Assembly (NCBI RefSeq): GCF_007997285.1
Contig: NZ_VORX01000003.1
Coordinates: 558,001 to 622,000 of the forward strand
Origin: Gelidibacter salicanalis
Lineage (GTDB): Bacteria > Bacteroidota > Bacteroidia > Flavobacteriales > Flavobacteriaceae
DNA length: 64,000 nt
Direction of reading: 5' to 3'
A model generated the notes under the pieces. It was not told the DNA's origin. It saw nothing but the letters and a program-made list of their open reading frames with translations, and searched no databases. Shown in pieces: positions 7,970 to 16,171 of this stretch; the first letter of the stretch is position 1, and each line of letters starts with the position of its first letter. The translations under genes and the position numbers were made by a program.

Positions 7970-8416
7970 TTATAAGCGTAATAAAAAATTGTCTTTATTC
8001 AATCCGTTGGTGTGATATTGCCAGTTAATGGTAACCACATCTGATAGAATTTTTTTAAGATCATTAAACGCACTTGGTTTTTTAATGTAAATATTGGCGC
8101 CCTGCACAAAAGTGTTTTCAATATCTTCCTCTGAAGCAGAAGTGGAGTAAATGGCAATGGCAATATCTTTAAACCGATTATTTTCCTTGATTTCTATTAG
8201 ACATTCCAATCCCGATTTTTTTGGCATATTTAAATCTAAAAAAAGAATATTTGGCAACACAGCTTCCGGTTGGTTTAAGGCACACATCAGCTCAATACCG
8301 TCTTTATAAACTTCAACTTTTGTTTGTATTTTGAGCTCCTCAAAGGCCTCTATAAAAAATAGACGGTCATCTTCATCGTCATCTGCCAGTACAACATAGG
8401 TGTAATCTTCTCGCAT
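7970..8416 (-). CDS. Single-domain response regulator (receiver only)
   Basis: A 148-residue stand-alone receiver of the Rcp1 type. It has the acidic pocket ADDDEDD (residues ~11-17), the phosphoacceptor Asp in FLDLNMPKKSG (~63), the Ser/Thr switch in YSTSAS (~93) and the Lys in IKKPSAF (~112). No output domain is attached, so it probably relays phosphate or acts by protein contact. Its stop codon is 2 bases before the kinase start, and an AraC gene ends 11 bases upstream, so the three genes form a tight minus-strand operon. A paralogue of the same length sits at 12675-13121 beside another kinase. Confidence 0.9.
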   Translation of the reverse strand: MREDYTYVVLADDDEDDRLFFIEAFEELKIQTKVEVYKDGIELMCALNQPEAVLPNILFLDLNMPKKSGLECLIEIKENNRFKDIAIAIYSTSASEEDIENTFVQGANIYIKKPSAFNDLKKILSDVVTINWQYHTNGLNKDNFLLRL

Positions 8417-8427
8417 GGTTTTGCTTA

Positions 8428-8991
8428 TTATTCTTTAGTGTTTTTTAATGATCTTCTTTTTGCAATAATGCGCTGAAATGTAGTTGGGGTGATTCCCGTT
8501 GTATTCTTAAATTGGGTACTTAAATGCGCCACACTGGAATATTGTAATTTGAACGCAATTTCAGTCAGGGAAAAATCTGTATTTGTAATAAGGGATTTAG
8601 CGTATTCAATGCGTTGCAGAATAACAAAATTTTCAATGGATGTATAGGTTACTTCAGAAAAGAGGTTCGCTAAATACCCATAACTATGCCCAAGTTTTTC
8701 TGATAAATAGACGGAACTTTTAACATTATTAGTATCGTCAGCGTTAAAAACCATATCAATTAAACTATCTTTAATCTTCTGAACTAAAATAACTTTTTGG
8801 TTCTCTATTTTTTCAATGCCATATTGTTTTAGGATCAAATCAAAAGCTTTCAATTTTTCTGGAGAGACAATTTCTAAAAACTCAATCTCGCCAAAATTTA
8901 ACATTCGGTATTTAATGTTCAGTTCATCCAACTTCTCGTCGAGGATTCTCGAACAGAATTGGGTAAAATCAAATTTTATAAAAATTTTCAT
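8428..8991 (-). CDS. AraC-type DNA-binding protein, small
   Basis: A 187-residue regulator whose last ~105 residues are the AraC double HTH (YLANLFSEVTYTSIENFVILQRIEYAK, then FSLTEIAFKLQYSSVAHLSTQFKNTTGITPTTF). The first ~75 residues form a small alpha/beta unit (KLDELNIKYRMLNFGEIEFLE) too short for a sugar cupin. It leads an operon with a receiver protein and a kinase, so it may be the transcriptional output of that phosphorelay, although it has no receiver itself. That link is inferred from gene order. Confidence 0.82.
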   Translation of the reverse strand: MKIFIKFDFTQFCSRILDEKLDELNIKYRMLNFGEIEFLEIVSPEKLKAFDLILKQYGIEKIENQKVILVQKIKDSLIDMVFNADDTNNVKSSVYLSEKLGHSYGYLANLFSEVTYTSIENFVILQRIEYAKSLITNTDFSLTEIAFKLQYSSVAHLSTQFKNTTGITPTTFQRIIAKRRSLKNTKE

Positions 8992-9082
8992 AATATAATT
9001 ACATAATCAATAGATCAATAATTTTAAGCTTCTGATCTGGATTGCAAGTGGTTTGCCGTTTAAAATACTCTTTATTCTGGCA

Positions 9083-12000
9083 TTAAGCTGGAATATAGAT
9101 GTTAAATGTAGCCCCTTCATTTAAACGCCCGTCCGCTAAAATTAAACCTTCATGATTTTCAATAATTCGTTTAACGATAGCAAGACCTATGCCAGTTCCG
9201 GTATAAGCGTCCTTACTGTGCAGACGCTGAAACACTTCAAATATTTTTTCCTTGTAGGCAGGTTCAAAACCAATCCCATTATCGACAAACTGAATATGTG
9301 AATAATGCCGATCAGGATCTAGTCCATCAATTCCCGCCGATTTACCATCAACTTCATCACAATTTATTTCAATGACAATCGGATGGTTCAGTCTGGCAAA
9401 TTTAATCGAGTTACTTATGAGATTGTGCACAACTTGCTTAAATTGAACCGGAATAATTTTTATGTCGCAAATGTTACGGAGCTTTAAAGTGACGTCGTTT
9501 TGTTCCAGCTCCTCACTAAGGGTTTCCTTAATTTCATCAATAACCTCTTGCAAATCTGTCTCTTCAAATTTCGATTCTTCTACCGTGGTTTTAGAATAAG
9601 CAATCAAATCTTGAATTAAATTTTGCATACGTTGCGCCGACTTTTGCATTCGAGAAAAATGTCTTTTGGCAGTATCTGACAAACGCTCATGCTCCGTTTC
9701 TAAAATCCGCGATGAAAACGTCTGTATTTTACGAAGGGGCTCTTGTAAGTCATGACTTGAGATATAAACAAATGACTGCAGCTCCTTATTCATCTTTTCG
9801 AGATCGAGATTCTTCTGTTGCAACTCCCGGGTTCTTGATTGCACTTTGTTTTCCAACTCGGTAGTGAATATTTTTTGTTCTTGAATATCCGTACTGCTCC
9901 CCACCCACATTTTTATATTTCCATCTTTGTCCTTTTGAGGTATCGCCAGACTGAGTTGCCAACGGTACTCACCATCATGCTTTCGGAACCGATGTTCCAT
10001 TAAAAAATTATGTCCTGCTCTCACAGCTTTGGTCCATTCCTTGAGGTTTTCTTCGCGTTCATCCGGATGCACAATTTGAATCCAGCCTTGGTTATCTAAC
10101 TGCTCTGAAGTGAGACCAGAGTAATGGAATACTGATTTATTAAAATAATTCATATTACCTTGTGGATCTGAGGTCCAGATGTGCTGGGGCATGGAATCAG
10201 CCAAAAGTCTAAATTTCTCTTCCCGCTCCAATAATTGCTGTTGAAAAGAGCGTTCTTCCGTAATGTCCCTTACGGTGCCAAGAATACGTTCAGGTTGATT
10301 TTTGTCATCGTAATATACCTTACCTTTTGCATCAATCCAATGGAGTGACTTATCGTCATAGATGACTCTAGTTTGATAATGAAGGGTTCCAGTTTTAAAA
10401 GCGTCGTCAAAGGCTTTAGTTCTTAAACTGAGATCATCTGGATGATGATGGGAAATAAGATCCTGTCGGGATAAATGATTTTTAATAGGAAAGCCTAAAA
10501 TTTCATAACAACGGTCTGAGACAATGACTTCTTCAGTTTTCATATTAACATCAAATACACCCAAATCACTTGCCTCAATAATCAATTCTAATTTTTCTTC
10601 ATTTTCTTCAATGAGGTGTTTGGCTTTCACCGTTGCCGTAACGTCAGTCGCTACTACCATGATGCCTGTAATAATATTGTTTTCCTTTAACGGATGGTAA
10701 ACAAAATTGTAGTACCCTGTATCAAGACTGTCATTACGATTTAATATAATGGCAAATTCATAACCATAAAAGGCATTGCCCGTTTCATAGACCTCAGCAA
10801 TTATTGGAGCCATCGTATCTTTTACATCCGGTAAAGACTCAAAAAGTGGCCGACCCACAAATTCTTTGTTACTTTGATTTATTAACTGCAAATAATTTTC
10901 ATTGGCCATTTCAATAACATTATCTGCACCTCTGAAAATAACAATACCCAGCGGGGCCTGCATTACCGAGTCGCGAAACTTCTTCTCACTATCTTCTACT
11001 TTTTGTTTGGCGAGATGAAGCTCAGTTACATCAGCAGCAGTATTCATTACAGCATGTACATTGCCTGTGGTGTCAAATAAAGGTGTAAAGCTATAGTTGT
11101 AATAATATTCATTTAATTTTCCGTCAGTTATAAGATCGATCTGTTGGTTTTTTGCATGAAACGGGATTCCGGTATGGAGCACGTTCCTAATTTGGCTAAA
11201 AACATCTTGATTACCCAATTCTGGTAAAATATCTGAATACCTTTTTCCAACTACATGATGTCCTTTGCCCCATGCATCCATTATGGACTGATTGGCTAAG
11301 GAAATTCGCATCTCTTCGCCTACAAAAACTCCAATGGGGAAAGGCGCACTCTCAACCAAGGCGCGCATATGTTGTTCGCTCTCTTCTATTTTCTTCCGAG
11401 CTTGCACTTGTGGGGTAACATCAATGCCAATAGCCATAACGCCATTAATGTTGCCGTCAATATCGAATAACGCTTCAAACGAAAAATTGATATAAACGGT
11501 GATATGTTCATTATTTGCAGTGAAAGTTAAAGGCATTTCAATAGTTTCAAAACGTTTGCCAGTGGTGGCAACCTCGTCTATAAAAGATTTAATACCTTGA
11601 GATTCAAGTTCCGGCATAGCCTCAAAAAGTGGCTTATTAAGAATCTGTTCTTCGGTGCGTCCCCAAATATTGAGAGCTAATTTATTCGCAATTTCCACTT
11701 GGTAATGGTCACCTCGCATGATCGCAATAGCTACAGGTGCCTGGAGCACCATTAGTCTTAAATTACGCTCACTTTCTTCTGTTTTTTTCCTGGATAATAC
11801 ACGCTCGGTAACATTCTCTAAAGTCCCGCTCATACGGTAAGCTTGGTTGGCTTCATTAAACCAGGCTCTACCTTTGGCATGCACGATGATTTGTTTGTTT
11901 GAAAGGGGGTTTTTAATAGTATATTCTATATCGTAACTGCGTTTGGAATTGGGATTTAAAACTTCACTAATAGCATCAATAACCCTTGTTTTATCAGATT

Positions 12001-12667
12001 CTGTAACTGCATTGATGGCATGATACAGTTCTATATCAGCGTCTGCAGGCAAACCAAACCATTCTTTTAATCGGGTATTGCAAGAAAATTTATTGTTTAA
12101 AGGATTGTAATCAAATGTGCCTAATTGGGTGTTCTCAATAACAAAATCTATTTCATTTTTATGTTGCTTTAGTTCAGCGGCCGCTTTCATTTTATCAGTT
12201 GTTTCAATAACGGTTACTAAAACGCCGCCAACTTCTCCTGATGCCATTCTTATAGGGCTATACGCAAAATCGAAATAACATTCTTCCATATAGCCATTGC
12301 GGTTTAAAGGCAACATCAAATCCTGATAGCCAATGGCGTTACCCTGCATAACGCCTTCAAACATATCGCCTATAATATGCCATATTTCTGAAAAAGTATC
12401 TCTTGTGCCAATACCTAAAGCGTTTGGATGCTTGGTAGAACCCAGAATAGGGCGGTAGCCGTCATTATATATTTGGGTGTAGTCTTTGCCCCATGCAATG
12501 TACATTGCAAAAGGATTGTCGAGCATGACACTCACCATAGTTTTTAAACTTTCCGGCCACTGTTCTGGCATTCCTAATAGAGTAGTACTCCAGTCTTTGG
12601 CTCTAATGAGTTTCCCCATTTCACCACCACCGTTTAAAAATTTATGTGTCGTATTTGTAATACCCAT
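9083..12667 (-). CDS. Multi-PAS cytoplasmic histidine kinase (1194 aa)
   Basis: A very large kinase without membrane segments. By eye it holds about seven PAS/PAC units: ~40-165, 170-295, 300-425, 430-555, 560-690, 695-815 (HHHPDD) and 825-945 (HPDERE). Most end in a DVT/DIT-type exit. They are followed by a coiled segment, the phosphoacceptor box SSHDLQEPLRKIQTF (~975), the N box NLISNSIKFA, DNGIGFE and GTGIGLAIVKRI. Boxes are intact, so activity is expected. PAS units 3-5 resemble one another closely (repeated APxxIxxxRG and ESEQ/EDSEKKFR linkers), pointing to internal duplication. It lies 7 bases after a single-domain receiver gene. A cytoplasmic or membrane-peripheral cue such as light, redox or a small molecule is likely, but no chromophore Cys or haem site could be assigned. 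Confidence 0.9.
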   Translation of the reverse strand: MGITNTTHKFLNGGGEMGKLIRAKDWSTTLLGMPEQWPESLKTMVSVMLDNPFAMYIAWGKDYTQIYNDGYRPILGSTKHPNALGIGTRDTFSEIWHIIGDMFEGVMQGNAIGYQDLMLPLNRNGYMEECYFDFAYSPIRMASGEVGGVLVTVIETTDKMKAAAELKQHKNEIDFVIENTQLGTFDYNPLNNKFSCNTRLKEWFGLPADADIELYHAINAVTESDKTRVIDAISEVLNPNSKRSYDIEYTIKNPLSNKQIIVHAKGRAWFNEANQAYRMSGTLENVTERVLSRKKTEESERNLRLMVLQAPVAIAIMRGDHYQVEIANKLALNIWGRTEEQILNKPLFEAMPELESQGIKSFIDEVATTGKRFETIEMPLTFTANNEHITVYINFSFEALFDIDGNINGVMAIGIDVTPQVQARKKIEESEQHMRALVESAPFPIGVFVGEEMRISLANQSIMDAWGKGHHVVGKRYSDILPELGNQDVFSQIRNVLHTGIPFHAKNQQIDLITDGKLNEYYYNYSFTPLFDTTGNVHAVMNTAADVTELHLAKQKVEDSEKKFRDSVMQAPLGIVIFRGADNVIEMANENYLQLINQSNKEFVGRPLFESLPDVKDTMAPIIAEVYETGNAFYGYEFAIILNRNDSLDTGYYNFVYHPLKENNIITGIMVVATDVTATVKAKHLIEENEEKLELIIEASDLGVFDVNMKTEEVIVSDRCYEILGFPIKNHLSRQDLISHHHPDDLSLRTKAFDDAFKTGTLHYQTRVIYDDKSLHWIDAKGKVYYDDKNQPERILGTVRDITEERSFQQQLLEREEKFRLLADSMPQHIWTSDPQGNMNYFNKSVFHYSGLTSEQLDNQGWIQIVHPDEREENLKEWTKAVRAGHNFLMEHRFRKHDGEYRWQLSLAIPQKDKDGNIKMWVGSSTDIQEQKIFTTELENKVQSRTRELQQKNLDLEKMNKELQSFVYISSHDLQEPLRKIQTFSSRILETEHERLSDTAKRHFSRMQKSAQRMQNLIQDLIAYSKTTVEESKFEETDLQEVIDEIKETLSEELEQNDVTLKLRNICDIKIIPVQFKQVVHNLISNSIKFARLNHPIVIEINCDEVDGKSAGIDGLDPDRHYSHIQFVDNGIGFEPAYKEKIFEVFQRLHSKDAYTGTGIGLAIVKRIIENHEGLILADGRLNEGATFNIYIPA

Positions 12668-12674
12668 GCACTGA

Positions 12675-13121
12675 TTAAGGTTGTATAATAAAATGTTCTT
12701 TAGATCGCGATGGTAATTTAGCGTCCTTAAATAGAATTAAAGCTTTTTCAATAACTTTTTTGATGCTCGTAAATTCGGCAGGTTTTTGGATGTAATGAAG
12801 CGCCCCTAATTGGTACAATTCATTGACCACCGCCTGATCTAGCGAAGTTGAATACACAATGATTGGAATGTGGTCTAACCGGGCTGAGGCTTTAATTTCT
12901 GCCATACATTCCATGCCTGATTTTCGAGGCATATTGAGATCAAGAAATATAATATGTGGAAGATTTGCAGTTTCAGATTCCAAAAATTTCATGAGTTCTA
13001 CGCCATTATTGACAATGGTCAGATTACATTTTTCAGAAATTTCATCTACCGCTTCTTGGAAAAACTCACAGTCATCACTATCATCATCAGCAAGCATCAA
13101 GTGTAATTTTTGTAATTCCAT
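12675..13121 (-). CDS. Single-domain response regulator (receiver only)
   Basis: A 148-residue receiver with the acidic pocket ADDDSDD (residues ~11-17), the Asp of FLDLNMPRKSG (~64), the switch in YSTSLD and the Lys in IQKPAEF. It has no output domain. It is the first gene of a minus-strand pair with the multi-PAS kinase 7 bases downstream, so it is probably that kinase's partner. It is a clear paralogue of the receiver at 7970-8416: same length and same NMPxKSG context. Confidence 0.9.
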   Translation of the reverse strand: MELQKLHLMLADDDSDDCEFFQEAVDEISEKCNLTIVNNGVELMKFLESETANLPHIIFLDLNMPRKSGMECMAEIKASARLDHIPIIVYSTSLDQAVVNELYQLGALHYIQKPAEFTSIKKVIEKALILFKDAKLPSRSKEHFIIQP

Positions 13122-13294
13122 GAGATATAATTGACTCGAGATTTTAAATGCTGCGTTAAGATATTGGGGTTTTGGTATGGTTCTGCGAGATGTTAAAAAT
13201 ACATTATTTCCCTGACTTGCAAGACACTTTTTTTTAGCGGATTTCCTTTAATTGTGACGTTTTAGATGCAGAACATGTAACGCCTAAAATCACG

Positions 13295-13322
13295 AAAACC
13301 CCGTATTATCATACGGGGTTTT
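13295..13322. terminator. Strong bidirectional terminator
   Basis: A 12-bp perfect stem AAAACCCCGTAT/ATACGGGGTTTT (13295-13306 with 13311-13322) and a TATC loop, flanked by A and T bases. It lies 31 bases behind the ferritin-like gene. Confidence 0.85.
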
Positions 13323-13353
13323 AAATTAAATTATATAGAGACCAATTACTTTA

Positions 13354-13830
13354 TTAGCCCTGAATATCTTCCAAGGTTTTCACCCGGTTTAAGGTGCCTT
13401 GAATATCTCTTAATTGAGATTGCAGGAGCGTGTTTACATTTGGTGCTAAGGTGTTATTTTTCATCACATCTTCATACTCATCCACACTTGCTTTTTCGCC
13501 ACGAATCACTTCTTCCAGTACAGCTTCATCATCATTGCCTGCTACGGAGCTTTTTATGTCAATCCACGCACGATGTAAGGTTCCGGTAACGCTTCCACTA
13601 TCTTTTGGCTTTTCTCCCATTTGACGTAATTCTTGGTCAATAGCAGTAGCAAAATGACTGCGTTGGACGGCTTGTTCTTTTAGAAAATTCTTTAATGCTG
13701 GTGTTTTGGCATCCTGCATCGCTTTTTTATATCCTTTTTCAGCATCGTAGTTTTTCTCGATGATGTTTTGTAATACGTTAACGGTATCTTTATGTGATTG
13801 TTCTCTGGCTTCTTCTAATGAGGTTTTCAT
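13354..13830 (-). CDS. Ferritin-like PA2169-family protein (DUF2383)
   Basis: A 158-residue all-helical protein of the PA2169/DUF2383 type, a ferritin-like four-helix bundle. Helix features visible include NVLQNIIEKNYDAEKGYKKAM near the N-terminus, a middle NFLKEQAVQRSHFATAIDQELRQMG, then EVIRGEKASVDEYEDVM with the conserved RGE...DEY, and a final helix with LLQSQLRDIQ. Family members are stress-induced and their metal binding is not established. It is monocistronic, with a strong terminator behind it and 230+ bases of spacer on both sides. Confidence 0.8.
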   Translation of the reverse strand: MKTSLEEAREQSHKDTVNVLQNIIEKNYDAEKGYKKAMQDAKTPALKNFLKEQAVQRSHFATAIDQELRQMGEKPKDSGSVTGTLHRAWIDIKSSVAGNDDEAVLEEVIRGEKASVDEYEDVMKNNTLAPNVNTLLQSQLRDIQGTLNRVKTLEDIQG

Positions 13831-14058
13831 AATTTTTGTTTTTTAAGTTGATACCTAAATTACAAATATAAAGCCGAGATTTTCTTAAAGAATTCTTATT
13901 TAGGATAGGATTAACAATTTCATCAAATTCTCTTAAAGAATGTTAATGAAGCTGTTACGATCCTATAGGAGTTATCTTTCTCTCCCATGCGATTTGAATG
14001 GGTGGACCCTATATGATCTATTTTTTTTTAAAGATCGCCTCTTGACATTGCATTAAAA

Positions 14059-14086
14059 AAGCACTTCAAATAAATTTTAAGTGCTT
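14059..14086 (-). terminator. Terminator of the threonine dehydrogenase gene
   Basis: The stem AAGCACTT/AAGTGCTT (14059-14066 with 14079-14086) is followed on the minus strand by a run of six T, 24 bases behind the stop codon. Confidence 0.7.
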
Positions 14087-14109
14087 CTCTATATATTAAG
14101 GTGAATTAT

Positions 14110-15069
14110 TTATTTTTCAGTGGCGTATTTTTTGCCTAGTTCGGTGAGCATTTCGTCCGTCATTTTTGTGAGGTCAAACTTAGGGGTCCAGTTCCAATCC
14201 TTTTGGGCCACGCTATCGTCAATAGATCTTGGCCAAGTATCGGCAATGTCCTGTCTGAAATCCGGTTTGTAGGTTATTTTAAAATCTTGGATATGCTTTT
14301 GAATTTCCTCAGCAATATCTTTAGGCGTAAAACTGATGGCCGCTAAGTTATATGAAGAGCGTATCGATAATTGTTCCGCAGGCGCATTCATAATTTGAAT
14401 GGTGGCATCAATAGCATCATCCATAAACATCATTGGCAATTCTGTCTCTTCGGAAAGGAAACTTTCATAGTGTCCATCCGTAATGGCTTTATGATAAATC
14501 TCTACTGCGTAATCTGTAGTGCCGCCTCCTGGCATCGTTTTCCAACTGATAATTCCCGGGTAACGCATGCTACGCACATCAACATCATATTTATCGAAGT
14601 AATACTCGCACCAACGCTCACCCACTTGTTTAGTGATGCCGTACACTGTGCTCGGTTCCATAATGGTATGTTGTGGTGTATGGTCCTTAGGTGTTGTTGG
14701 TCCGTAAACGGCGATACTCGATGGCCAAAATATTTTACTGATAAATTTGGCCTTGGCTAAGTTCAATACATGAAAAAGTGAACTCATGTTTAAATCCCAC
14801 GCTTTCATTGGATACTTTTCTCCAGTAGCGCTCAACATAGCCGCCATTAAATAGATGGTGTCTATGCGGTGCTTTTCAACACAAAGGAGAATCGAACCGT
14901 AATCTTGTGCATCAACAATTTCAAAAATACCCGAATTGACCACGTCTAAATTGCTGTAATTAATATCTGAGGCAATGACATTGTCATTTCCGTGAATACT
15001 ACGCAACTTATATGTTAACTCAGAGCCAATTTGACCACAGGCACCAATAATTAGAATCTTTTCAGCCAT
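14110..15069 (-). CDS. tdh: L-threonine 3-dehydrogenase, short-chain (NAD-epimerase-like) type
   Basis: A 319-residue SDR enzyme that oxidises L-threonine to 2-amino-3-ketobutyrate with NAD+, the first step of threonine breakdown to glycine. It has the Rossmann motif IIGACGQIG near the N-terminus, the catalytic WPSSIAVYG and YGITK (Ser/Tyr/Lys triad, ~residues 115-145), and YPGIISWKTMPGGGTTDYAVEIYH, which is characteristic of this threonine dehydrogenase branch rather than sugar epimerases. I use ATG 15069 as start. A TTG seven codons upstream (15090) overlaps the -7 box TATTTTTG and would not be in the mRNA. The kbl gene is not nearby. Confidence 0.88.
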   Translation of the reverse strand: MAEKILIIGACGQIGSELTYKLRSIHGNDNVIASDINYSNLDVVNSGIFEIVDAQDYGSILLCVEKHRIDTIYLMAAMLSATGEKYPMKAWDLNMSSLFHVLNLAKAKFISKIFWPSSIAVYGPTTPKDHTPQHTIMEPSTVYGITKQVGERWCEYYFDKYDVDVRSMRYPGIISWKTMPGGGTTDYAVEIYHKAITDGHYESFLSEETELPMMFMDDAIDATIQIMNAPAEQLSIRSSYNLAAISFTPKDIAEEIQKHIQDFKITYKPDFRQDIADTWPRSIDDSVAQKDWNWTPKFDLTKMTDEMLTELGKKYATEK

Positions 15070-15087
15070 TGTTGTTTGATTTAACTG

Positions 15088-15095
15088 CAAAAATA
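15088..15095 (-). promoter_or_regulatory. -7 promoter box of tdh
   Basis: TATTTTTG on the minus strand matches TAnnTTTG and lies 18 bases before the ATG at 15069. Its position decides the start codon. Confidence 0.55.
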
Positions 15096-15216
15096 CAAAG
15101 TTTTTTTCTGAAGGAAATGGAATATCTAGGAATGAATGTGGTCAATTATATAAGATGGTGATATTCAAATTGTCAAAATTTATAGTTTGGGTAACATTTA
15201 CACGAACCTAGGCTAA

Positions 15217-15239
15217 AAACTGTGCAGTTTATACAGTTT
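15217..15239. promoter_or_regulatory. CAGTTT palindrome cluster, candidate enhancer for the NtrC-type regulator
   Basis: AAACTG-TG-CAGTTT (15217-15230) is a perfect palindrome with 6-bp arms. A third CAGTTT follows 9 bases after the second (15234-15239) and also forms AAACTGT-N9-ACAGTTT with the first arm. The cluster lies roughly 110-130 bases upstream of the predicted start of the PepSY transcript, the usual place for binding sites of sigma-54 activators. Confidence 0.5.
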
Positions 15240-15322
15240 GATATGTTCCACTTAAGCTGATATATCATATAAAGCATTGAAAATTATAAACTTGTATTAT
15301 TTGGACGTGTATTGAGGGGTAC

Positions 15323-15338
15323 TGGCATGTTTATTTCA
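15323..15338 (+). promoter_or_regulatory. Sigma-54-like -24/-12 promoter of the PepSY pair
   Basis: TGGCATG-N4-TTTCA compares with the consensus TGGCACG-N4-TTGCA. The GG element and the spacing to the -12 position are exact, but the conserved G at -12 is T. The start would be near 15348, about 44 bases before the ATG. The match is incomplete; the neighbouring sigma-54 activator gene raises its plausibility. Confidence 0.45.
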
Positions 15339-15391
15339 TTTTAGACTAGGAGAACACCAGTATTAAATACAAACTTTAAAATACATATATT

Positions 15392-15694
15392 ATGAAAAAA
15401 GTAATTTTATCAGTAGCAATAGTATTGGGAGGATTATCATCATTTGCCACTCCTGCATTCACAAAACCCCAAACTGATGCAGTTGTTATGATAGCGCAAA
15501 AGGAGTATAAAGAAATTAAAGCGGAAGATCTTCCACAAGCGGTGAAAGATGCTTTAGCGGCCGATTTTCAAACTGCTACACTTGATAAAGCCTATGTGAA
15601 TGAGAAGCTTGAGTATAAATTAGAGCTTACGATTGAAGAAACAGCAACCACAGTATATGCTGACAAAGATGGGAATTGGATTGAGAAAGAATAA
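15392..15694 (+). CDS. Exported PepSY-like small protein (copy 1)
   Basis: A 100-residue protein with a Sec signal peptide (KKVILSVAIVLGGLSSFATPAFT, cleavage about residues 19-25) and a mature part of the PepSY-like/BLIP fold: EYKEIKAEDLPQAVKDALAADF, then TLDKAYVNEKLEYKLEL and a closing TVYADKDGNWIE strand. Such domains are exported beta-alpha modules that may bind or inhibit other envelope proteins; the partner is unknown. The next gene is a close tandem copy 62 bases downstream. A CAGTTT cluster and a -24/-12-like promoter precede it, and an NtrC-type activator gene follows the pair. Confidence 0.78.
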   Translation: MKKVILSVAIVLGGLSSFATPAFTKPQTDAVVMIAQKEYKEIKAEDLPQAVKDALAADFQTATLDKAYVNEKLEYKLELTIEETATTVYADKDGNWIEKE

Positions 15695-15756
15695 GTTTTT
15701 ATTCTAAGATTTAACGAGCACACAGATTTAAAACACACTATTAAAAATAAAATATT

Positions 15757-16056
15757 ATGAAAAAAGTAATTTTATCAGCAGCAATAGTATTAGGAGGATT
15801 GTCATCATTTGCAGCTCCTGCAATAGCAACCTCTCAAAGTGATGAAGTTGTAATGACAACTCAAGAGGAGTACAAAGAGATCAAAGCAGAAGAGCTTCCA
15901 CAAGCGGTGAAAGATGCACTAGCTGCCGATTTTCAGACCGCCACTCTAGATAAAGCTTATGTTAACGCTAAGCTTGAATATAAGTTAGAACTTACAGTTG
16001 ATGGAGCGGCATCAACAGTATATGCTGACAAAGATGGAAACTGGATCGAGAAATAA
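15757..16056 (+). CDS. Exported PepSY-like small protein (copy 2)
   Basis: A 99-residue tandem paralogue of the preceding gene. The signal peptides differ at only a few positions and the core LPQAVKDALAADFQTATLDKAYVN is identical. The copies differ mostly just after the signal peptide and in the last third before YADKDGNWIE. The nucleotide sequences around the ATG are also near-identical, which points to a recent gene duplication. A strong terminator follows 24 bases after the stop, so the two form a bicistronic unit separate from the NtrC-type gene. Confidence 0.78.
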   Translation: MKKVILSAAIVLGGLSSFAAPAIATSQSDEVVMTTQEEYKEIKAEELPQAVKDALAADFQTATLDKAYVNAKLEYKLELTVDGAASTVYADKDGNWIEK

Positions 16057-16079
16057 TAAGGTATCCACTTTAGAGCAGG

Positions 16080-16111
16080 AAAAGGACGTTTTTTTAAAAC
16101 GTCCTTTTTTT
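16080..16111 (+). terminator. Terminator of the PepSY pair
   Basis: Stem GGACGTTTT/AAAACGTCC (16084-16092 with 16096-16104), extended by A-T pairs and followed by seven T. Confidence 0.85.
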
Positions 16112-16147
16112 ATGTTTTTTTTAAAGGGTTTACTGAAATTAACTTGA

Positions 16148-16155
16148 TATTTTTG
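16148..16155 (+). promoter_or_regulatory. -7 promoter box of the NtrC-type regulator
   Basis: TATTTTTG matches TAnnTTTG, 16 bases before the ATG at 16172. The activator therefore appears to have its own housekeeping promoter, apart from the PepSY pair. Confidence 0.55.
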
Positions 16156-16171
16156 TACAAATGAGGAATCC

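Larger units (their letters stand above)
15096..15391. other. Intergenic regulatory region before the PepSY pair
   Basis: About 300 bases between divergent genes. It holds the tdh promoter at the left end, a CAGTTT palindrome cluster (15217-15239), a -24/-12-like promoter (15323-15338) and a ~50-base leader. No coding frame is supported. Confidence 0.5.

Noticed and set aside
14371-14760. 129-codon plus-strand frame inside tdh
   Set aside because: It lies opposite the conserved SDR core and has no recognisable domain.
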